From the NCBI GenBank assembly GCA_020438445.1, contig JAGQUO010000011.1, forward strand, positions 1-36,925: a DNA stretch of 36,925 nt, written 5' to 3'. Each line of letters begins with the position of its first letter. Within the stretch, counting starts at the first letter, position 1. Below the pieces are notes generated by a model. It ran no database searches. It had not been told where the DNA came from and saw nothing but the letters and a program-made list of their open reading frames with translations. A program made the position numbers and the translations under genes. Below are positions 32,024-36,925 of the stretch, in pieces. This stretch comes from Solirubrobacterales bacterium. Lineage in GTDB: Bacteria > Actinomycetota > Thermoleophilia > Solirubrobacterales > 70-9.

Positions 32024-32710
32024 TCAGGGCCGGGCCAGCTCGAAGCGCTTCAGGTCGGCGAGGACCGCGTAGCGCTGGGCGGCGCTGTACAGGGGATGGC
32101 AGGAGGTCAGAACGAGCCGCTCTCGGCCGATGTCGCGGACGATGCCAGTCTGATCGGGATCGACGATCCGGGTCTTCCCGACCTCGTAGGTGAAGCGTCC
32201 GTAGGGCATCTGCAGGGAAATCGTGTCGCCCACGTCGATCGAGTCGATCCGATTGAAGGGGGCTCCGTACGTCGTCCGGTGACCGGCGACGGCGACGGTC
32301 CGTCCCTGGCCCGGGAACGCCGACTCCGGATAGTGGCCCGGCCCGAGCTTCAGGTCGGCTTCATCGGTTCCCTGGATGAGCACGTAGTCCGCATCGATCG
32401 ACGGAACCAGGATCCTCCCGATCGGCTTCCCATTCTGGGCTTGCGCCGCGAACAGCTCCGCGAGGCGTTTCGCCCGTTGCTCATCCTCAGCGTCGCTGGT
32501 CGCGGCGGTGGCAACATCGGGATCCCCGAAGAAGCCGCTGCGGATCTCGTCGAGCTGATTCGCTGCCTGGTTCTGGCGGATCTCGGCATAGATGGCCGAG
32601 AGGGGCTCCTTCCACAGCAACGTGACAGCGACCTCGGCGAGGAGGACGATCCCCGCCGTAACCAGCGCCACCGAGACGATTCGGACGACTCGCCGCATCC
32701 GAGCCATCAT
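32024..32710 (-). CDS. Sortase (class E-like)
   Basis: This membrane-anchored cysteine transpeptidase has 228 residues. An N-terminal basic region and signal anchor (about 11-33) are followed by a linker and the sortase barrel (about 95-228). The catalytic set is His144 (VAGHRTTYGAPF), Cys204 (LVLTSCHPLYS) and Arg213 (AAQRYAVLADL); LTSCHP with SAxxR matches class E more than class A. It would join a surface protein with a sorting motif to the wall, or join glycan and protein. The LPFTG gene at 11519 is the only visible candidate substrate. ATG 32710 is taken as start; 32707 is equivalent, and a TTG further out (32746) is less likely. The gene ends 14 bases after the convergent epimerase. Confidence 0.9.
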   Translation of the reverse strand: MMARMRRVVRIVSVALVTAGIVLLAEVAVTLLWKEPLSAIYAEIRQNQAANQLDEIRSGFFGDPDVATAATSDAEDEQRAKRLAELFAAQAQNGKPIGRILVPSIDADYVLIQGTDEADLKLGPGHYPESAFPGQGRTVAVAGHRTTYGAPFNRIDSIDVGDTISLQMPYGRFTYEVGKTRIVDPDQTGIVRDIGRERLVLTSCHPLYSAAQRYAVLADLKRFELARP

Positions 32711-32759
32711 CGCTGATCGCGACCGCCTGCTCACGCTCACCTGCAAGACTGAGCGTCGC

Positions 32760-34019
32760 TTGACTCCTCCCGAGCACCGACCGATCGCCGCTTATCAGGC
32801 CGACCCCGAGAACATCGGGCGCGTATTGCTGCTCTACTCGGGGGGTCTCGACACCAGCGTGATGCTCCACTGGATCCAAGCGGAGTACGGGGCCGAGGTC
32901 GTGACGCTGACGGTCGAGCTCGGCCAACCCGACGAAGATTGGACCGCGATCGTCGAGAAGGCGCGCGACATGGGGGCGATCGAGACGGTCGTCGTCGACG
33001 CCCGGGAGGAGTTCGCCGCCGACTTCGTCGTGCCGGCAATCCGCGCAAACGCCCTCTATGGCGGTGGCTATCCGCTATTCACGGCGCTGGCCCGGCCGCT
33101 GATCGCACGCACGGCAGTGGGCGTTGCCCGGGAGCATGGGTGCGACACGATTGCGCATGGCTGCACGGGGAAGGGAAACGACCAAGTCCGTATCGATGCG
33201 ACGATCGCGGCCCTCGGGCCCGAACTCCGGGTCCTGGCTCCCGTGAGGGAGTGGTCGATGGGACGCGAAGAGGAGATCTCCTACGCACGTGCACACCGGA
33301 TTCCGGTTTCGGGCGGAACCGACAAACCCCCGTACTCCATCGACGACAACCTCTGGGGACGCTCGTCGGAGGGTCAGGTGATCGAAGACATCGAGCAGCC
33401 ACCGCCGGACGATGTATTTCAGTTGGTGACGACGCCGGAGCAGGCGCCCGACGAGCCGGAGGTCGTGCGACTCGGCTTCGAGGCCGGCCGGCCGATCACC
33501 CTTGACGGCGAACGGCTGGGCATCGTCGAACTGATCGACAGGGTCACCGATCTCGGCCGCCGCCACGGTATCGGCATCGTCGATCACATCGAGGACCGGA
33601 TCGTCGGACTCAAGGTGCGTGATATCTACGAAGTGCCTGCGGCGACCATCATCCTCGCCGCCCACAAGGACCTCGAAAAGCTCGTATCGACCATTCATCA
33701 GAACAACTTCAAGCCGAGCCTCGATAATCAGTGGGCCTACCTTTGCTACGCCGGACTCTGGTACGAGCCTTTGCGTGCGGATCTGGAGGCCTACATGGTC
33801 GCCGCGAACGAGTACGTAACCGGGGAGGTGTCAGTCCGGCTCTACAAGGGCTCGGCGATGGTCGTCGCCCGCAGTTCGCCCTTCGCCCTCTACGACAAGT
33901 CGTTGGCCGGGTTCGGCGAGTCGGGGGGAGAGTTCAGTCAGCTCGCCAGCCCCGGTTTCATCGAGCTCTTCTCGCTCCAGACGCGGATGGCGCAGCGGGT
34001 TCGAAACGCCGATCGCTAG
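32760..34019 (+). CDS. argG: Argininosuccinate synthase
   Basis: This enzyme joins citrulline and aspartate with ATP in arginine synthesis. The 419 residues are close to the family length of about 400. The PP-loop is LLLYSGGLDTSVML (about 23-36), followed by HGCTGKGNDQVR, VREWSMGREEEISYA, KPPYSIDDNLWGRSSEG and KVRDIYEVPAATIILAAHKDLE, all strongly conserved. TTG 32760 is the start nearest the motif; no ATG or GTG lies between the motif and the far upstream region. About 20 residues precede the PP-loop, slightly more than usual. No other arginine genes are nearby, so it looks like a lone housekeeping gene at the locus border. It is divergent from the sortase, with 49 bases between the starts. 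Confidence 0.94.
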   Translation: MTPPEHRPIAAYQADPENIGRVLLLYSGGLDTSVMLHWIQAEYGAEVVTLTVELGQPDEDWTAIVEKARDMGAIETVVVDAREEFAADFVVPAIRANALYGGGYPLFTALARPLIARTAVGVAREHGCDTIAHGCTGKGNDQVRIDATIAALGPELRVLAPVREWSMGREEEISYARAHRIPVSGGTDKPPYSIDDNLWGRSSEGQVIEDIEQPPPDDVFQLVTTPEQAPDEPEVVRLGFEAGRPITLDGERLGIVELIDRVTDLGRRHGIGIVDHIEDRIVGLKVRDIYEVPAATIILAAHKDLEKLVSTIHQNNFKPSLDNQWAYLCYAGLWYEPLRADLEAYMVAANEYVTGEVSVRLYKGSAMVVARSSPFALYDKSLAGFGESGGEFSQLASPGFIELFSLQTRMAQRVRNADR

Positions 34020-34028
34020 CCTGACCGG

Positions 34029-34193
34029 ATGACCTTCGTCTATACAACCATCGGTCGCCTCGTCGTCTACGTGATCCGACGCCGATTCGGCCGCCAGCTC
34101 CGTGTTGTCGGCGGCATCGCTGTGGCCGGCGCCGTGATCGGTGGTGCGTTGGGCGCCTACCTGCTCGCCTCCCGCGGGGTCGAAGAGGGCTGA
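34029..34193 (+). CDS. Small single-pass membrane protein
   Basis: This 54-residue ORF begins 9 bases after the argG stop. The first part is basic and aromatic (TIGRLVVYVIRRRFGRQLR), then one hydrophobic stretch with small-residue spacing (about 26-46, VVGGIAVAGAVIGGALGAYLL), and it ends VEEG. The Gly-x3-Gly pattern suggests helix packing. It is likely translated from the argG message. I know of no family. The overlapping minus ORF here looks like a shadow. Confidence 0.5.
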   Translation: MTFVYTTIGRLVVYVIRRRFGRQLRVVGGIAVAGAVIGGALGAYLLASRGVEEG

Positions 34194-34200
34194 GTCAGGA

Positions 34201-34986
34201 TCAGCGGCTGTCGAGGACGCGACTGATGATCGGTTCGGGATCGGCAACGCCCCAGAGTTGACGCAGTACGCTTGCGATCGTCGCCCGATCGCTTCCGGCG
34301 ATGGCCAGTCGCCGAGCGTGATCGACGGCGTCGGATCGCCAATGTGGGTCGCCGTTGAGTCGCGAATGCCTGGGTTCGTCGGTGCCTACGGGAACTGCCT
34401 GACCCGCTCGTAACCGATCTGACGTGTTGCCACTCTGCGGTTGCATACCGACCGGTTCCGATTTCGACGGCGCTGGTCTGGTCACAGTGCCCGCATAGCT
34501 TTCGCACGGCTCAGTGGCAGCATCACGCCGCTCGACGGGAGCTGCAGGTGTCGCAGACCCCTGAGCTCTCTGGGCGCCGGCTTGCTCCGAGTCGATTCGC
34601 TGACTCAAATCCCCCCCTTCGATCTGATCGGAGAGCCTGCCGATCGTGCCCTCGAGAACCCTCACCATCCGGTCCGATTGGTCACGGACGCTGGCCGTTT
34701 GCCGGATGAGCTGGTCGGTCATCTCAGAGATCGTGCCGACCCGCTCTGCCGTGAGCCGGTCGGCGCGCTGCTGTGCCTCTACCAGGTAGAGCCGTGCCTG
34801 CCTCTCCGCGTCTTGACGAATGGCTTCGGCGACGCGCTCCGCAGCCGCAAGCACCGGTTGCATCAGGTCAGTCATCTGGTCGATCGTCGCTTGGAGCCCT
34901 CCCGACGGCGCCGGCCAGGACGCCTGGGTCCAGCGAACCGGGGCGATCGGAGGTCCGGGTGATTCCTGAGGGTCCTGATCGATCAT
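34201..34986 (-). CDS. Coiled-coil protein with C-terminal conserved module
   Basis: I do not recognise a named family. The 261 residues divide into a helical coiled-coil (about 30-125) rich in Ala, Glu, Gln and Arg (for example EAQQRADRLTAERVGTISEMTDQL), a flexible polar linker (about 130-215) and a C-terminal 40-residue module (RRLAIAGSDRATIASVLRQL, then WGVADPEPIISRVLDSR). The coil and the module both match the 35060-36220 protein, so the two are paralogues. The coil resembles DivIVA or ATP-synthase b-type helices in composition, with no clear domain hit by eye. No signal peptide is present. It has its own leaderless-type promoter. Confidence 0.78.
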   Translation of the reverse strand: MIDQDPQESPGPPIAPVRWTQASWPAPSGGLQATIDQMTDLMQPVLAAAERVAEAIRQDAERQARLYLVEAQQRADRLTAERVGTISEMTDQLIRQTASVRDQSDRMVRVLEGTIGRLSDQIEGGDLSQRIDSEQAGAQRAQGSATPAAPVERRDAATEPCESYAGTVTRPAPSKSEPVGMQPQSGNTSDRLRAGQAVPVGTDEPRHSRLNGDPHWRSDAVDHARRLAIAGSDRATIASVLRQLWGVADPEPIISRVLDSR

Positions 34987-34992
34987 TCAGCG

Positions 34993-34998
34993 ATGTTA
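34993..34998 (-). promoter_or_regulatory. -10-like TAACAT, leaderless promoter of 34986 gene
   Basis: On the minus strand TAACAT is followed by 6 bases (CGCTGA) and ATG 34986. Confidence 0.55.
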
Positions 34999-35059
34999 GA
35001 GCCGCGAATGGTAGAACCTGACCGGTCCGACCCACCGTCGGACCGGAACAACGTGCGGT

Positions 35060-36220
35060 TTACGACTCTTCGGTGAACACTCGGTCGAGGATGGGATCCG
35101 GATCACTGATCCCATACGTTTCTCGGAGCACCTGCGCGACAGTCTCCCGACCCTCCCCGGCGGACACCATTTGGGCTGCCCGCACGAGGACGTCTTGGGA
35201 GACCGCAACCTGCTGACTGGCTTCAGGCGACCATTGGGGCTCGGGTACGGCTTCCCCGGGATCAGCAGGCGGTGGCGGGGAGCCACTCGGCGGTGGCGGC
35301 GGAGGAGCCGCGCTGGGTGGCGGTGGCGGTGGCGGACCGGTGGCCCAGGCAGGGGTGGGAGGGAGAGACGGGTTGCCGGCTTCCTGCGGCGACCCGGGCA
35401 ACTGTCCTTCCGGCGTGGGTGAGTCGCCTCCCGAGGTGTGAGGCTCCGCGGGCGGCGGAGAAATTCCGACGAGATCGGTGTAGCTGGGCTCGGGCTCAGG
35501 CGCCGGAGCCTCGGAGCCGGTTGCTGAAGCACCGGAAGGTGGAGGAGGAGGCGGAGGAGGCGGCGGCGGAGCGGGGGCGGTTATCTGGTCGGTGTCCTCA
35601 CGAGTCGAACTTTCGGCCGATCTCTCGGGGACTACTTCATCCGGTTCGCCTGCGCCGAGGCCCGACGCCTCAAACTCGGGGGTGACTGGAGGGGGAGGAG
35701 GGGGCGGCGGCAGCTCCGAGGTGAGTCCGGGCTCCGGCGAGCTTTCCCTGCCCGCGACTTCCGCTCCCGGCTCCTCGAATTTCGGCGGCTCGGATGCGAA
35801 GGACGGTGATGGAATCGGGGAGCCAGGACCGGACGAGAACGGCTCCGTCATACCGGGTTGATCGAGCTTCTCGGTGACTGAGTTGATGGCGTTTTCGAGT
35901 GCCCTGATCATCTGCTCGGAATGATCCCGCACGGTTGAGGCATGACGCATCAGGTCGTCGGTCAGCTCGGAGATCAGCCCGACCCGTTCAGCCGTCAGTC
36001 GATCTGCCTTCCGCTGGGCCTCGGCGAGGTGGCGCCGCGCCTGTTCCTCGGCGTCGAAGCGGATCGCCTCCGCGGCGCGCTCGGCTGCGGAGATGACCGA
36101 CTGCATCTGGTCGGTCATCTCCTGCATCGTCTGCTGGACGTTCGGCGACGGCAGCGGGGATGCCTCGCTCGACCAGTCAGTCGAAATCCCTTCCCGTTCG
36201 CTTGGCTCGTAGTCGCTCAC
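35060..36220 (-). CDS. Coiled-coil protein with long Pro-rich linker and C-terminal module
   Basis: This 386-residue paralogue of the 34201-34986 protein shares the N-terminal coiled coil (about 28-120, for example EAQRKADRLTAERVGLISEL) and the C-terminal module (VLVRAAQMVSAGEGRETVAQ, then VLRETYGISDPDPILDRVF). In place of the short linker it carries about 200 residues of Pro, Glu and Ser with proline runs of eight or more (three main tracts), which would be an extended, disordered spacer. Long proline runs stall ribosomes and need EF-P. Its ATG overlaps the stop of the next upstream gene by 4 bases. The layout suggests a scaffold or cytoskeletal role; the function is unknown. Confidence 0.83.
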   Translation of the reverse strand: MSDYEPSEREGISTDWSSEASPLPSPNVQQTMQEMTDQMQSVISAAERAAEAIRFDAEEQARRHLAEAQRKADRLTAERVGLISELTDDLMRHASTVRDHSEQMIRALENAINSVTEKLDQPGMTEPFSSGPGSPIPSPSFASEPPKFEEPGAEVAGRESSPEPGLTSELPPPPPPPPVTPEFEASGLGAGEPDEVVPERSAESSTREDTDQITAPAPPPPPPPPPPPSGASATGSEAPAPEPEPSYTDLVGISPPPAEPHTSGGDSPTPEGQLPGSPQEAGNPSLPPTPAWATGPPPPPPPSAAPPPPPPSGSPPPPADPGEAVPEPQWSPEASQQVAVSQDVLVRAAQMVSAGEGRETVAQVLRETYGISDPDPILDRVFTEES

Positions 36221-36660
36221 TTCCGATCCTCCTCGCTCCCGATCGATTCTAGACCGACCGCCGTGCTCCTTCGACCCGGACCGGAACCCGCAGCTTCGAT
36301 CCTGAACGTGACCTCCCGGGTCTCGGCGAAGCGGACCTCGATCGTGCGACGGATCCCCTCCGGCCAGGCCGGAATCGAGAAGTCCGCGTTTCGCGCGGCG
36401 GCGGTCAGCTGCTCGGCCTTCGCAGCCATCGCCTCGGCGAGCGCGACGTAGGCAGCCTCCATCCGCAGCTGCTGGGCCTGGATCTGCCGCTGCAGGTCCC
36501 GCAGCCGCTCGATCCGAGCGCTCGCCAGCGCCAGGTCTGCATCCGCCGCGAGCGCGGTCAGCTCGTCGGCGCGCTGCTCGGCGTCGGCGCGGATCCGGTC
36601 GGCCTCACGACGCCGCGCGACCAGCGACGCGCGCATCTCCTCGCTGACCGAGACTGTCAC
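36217..36660 (-). CDS. Short coiled-coil protein heading a three-gene set
   Basis: The product has about 147 residues, with a long helix in the first 95 (EADRIRADAEQRADELTALA, then LQRQIQAQQLRMEAAYVALA). A compact C-terminal part with beta character follows (IRRTIEVRFAETREVTFRIEA). GTG 36660 is preferred because TAGGAT stands 7 bases before it; ATG 36669 would lie inside that hexamer and adds three residues. It is coupled to the polyproline paralogue by an ATGA overlap, so both should be made together. No known family is recognised. Composition alone recalls DivIVA-like or V-type ATPase stalk helices. Confidence 0.78.
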   Translation of the reverse strand: MTVSVSEEMRASLVARRREADRIRADAEQRADELTALAADADLALASARIERLRDLQRQIQAQQLRMEAAYVALAEAMAAKAEQLTAAARNADFSIPAWPEGIRRTIEVRFAETREVTFRIEAAGSGPGRRSTAVGLESIGSEEDRK

Positions 36661-36667
36661 GAGGGCC

Positions 36668-36673
36668 ATCCTA
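36668..36673 (-). promoter_or_regulatory. -10-like TAGGAT, leaderless promoter of coiled-coil operon
   Basis: On the minus strand TAGGAT is followed by 7 bases and GTG 36660. Confidence 0.5.
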
Positions 36674-36753
36674 GGTGCCGCGGTGGCGCAAAAAAGGGGC
36701 AGCGGGTTCCGCAAAAGCCGCGAAATGCGGATGCGCGACGGCGGTGATCGTGG

Positions 36754-36759
36754 TAGGAC
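36754..36759 (+). promoter_or_regulatory. -10-like TAGGAC or Shine-Dalgarno before final gene
   Basis: TAGGAC lies 9 bases before GTG 36769; the AGGA within it is also 10 bases from the start and might serve as a ribosome-binding site. Confidence 0.3.
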
Positions 36760-36768
36760 CCTCTTCCC

Positions 36769-36925
36769 GTGGCCGAAAGAGGAGAGACCAGCGAGCAGGA
36801 CGACGCCGTCGAGCGCCGGATCGAACGGGCGCGGACGGCCATCGGCAAGAGCTTCGAGGAGCTGCTCGCCCGCGGCGAGCGCGGTGCGGGCGAGCCGGCG
36901 GGAGAGACCTCCCGCCGTCCCATCG
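36769..36925 (+). CDS. Charged protein, 3'-truncated by window edge
   Basis: An open frame runs from GTG 36769 to the window end (about 52 residues). It is highly charged and probably helical (DDAVERRIERARTAIGKSFE), followed by a Gly/Glu/Arg-rich segment. It has no recognisable domain. It is divergent from the coiled-coil operon, with about 108 bases between the starts. The competing minus-strand ORF across the same bases is rich in Ser and Arg and looks like a shadow. Confidence 0.5.
   Translation, partial: MAERGETSEQDDAVERRIERARTAIGKSFEELLARGERGAGEPAGETSRRPI

Noticed and set aside
1-36925. tRNA, rRNA, insertion sequence, integrase or attachment site
   Set aside because: No transposase or integrase motif, no paired terminal repeats and no tRNA-like sequence were seen on either strand; the locus looks chromosomal and not recently mobile.

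Overview
The window is GC-rich (roughly two-thirds G+C by eye), gene-dense DNA with frequent GTG and TTG starts and many 4-base ATGA/GTGA overlaps. The style suggests a high-GC actinobacterium. A Thermoleophilia/Solirubrobacterales origin is my inference, from the RTX-like tail of the secreted beta-helix protein, the class E-type sortase and the apparently leaderless promoters. There are no rRNA, tRNA, CRISPR or transposase genes. Every stretch over 300 bases is coding.

Almost the whole window (about 1-32 kb) is an extracellular polysaccharide locus. It holds five GT4 glycosyltransferases (2-898, 11889-13100, 20131-21285, 25624-26808, 29878-31059), a polyprenyl-phosphate sugar-1-phosphate transferase that would start the chain (13180-14745), a Wzx-type flippase (22287-23849), two O-antigen-ligase/Wzy-type membrane proteins (9309-11351, 26754-28223), a Wzz/BY-kinase chain-length protein (28220-29776) and a GalE-type epimerase (31056-32009). 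Two GNAT-fold proteins, an aldo/keto reductase and a small Ser/Thr-rich membrane protein lie at the left.

Two sub-systems stand out. (1) A tight operon at 4595-11351 encodes a NadE-like amidotransferase, an AsnB-like amidotransferase, an acyl carrier protein, an AMP-forming acyl ligase and a ligase/TPR membrane protein. It looks like a module that activates a carboxylic acid and amidates or transfers it onto the glycan, reminiscent of exosortase-associated EPS loci. (2) Between 14.7 and 25.6 kb lie four different sulfotransferases, a D-glucuronyl C5-epimerase, a NodB-type deacetylase and a flippase. This is the enzyme set used by animals to turn heparosan into heparan sulfate, and it suggests a sulfated, uronic-acid-containing, glycosaminoglycan-like bacterial polymer. 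Two tandem secreted beta-helix proteins sit in the middle and may act on that polymer.

Surface anchoring is hinted at by a 96-residue secreted protein with an LPFTG sorting signal (11519-11809) and a sortase 20 kb away (32024-32710). The right end (32.7-36.9 kb) leaves the glycan theme: argG, a 54-residue membrane protein, and a three-gene minus-strand set of coiled-coil proteins, two of them paralogues sharing a C-terminal module, then the start of another plus-strand gene.

A recurring regulatory feature is a -10-like hexamer (TANNNT or near it) placed only 6-11 bases before the start codon of most first-in-operon genes, which implies leaderless transcription. The small LPFTG gene is the exception, with a classic Shine-Dalgarno sequence and a long 5' region.
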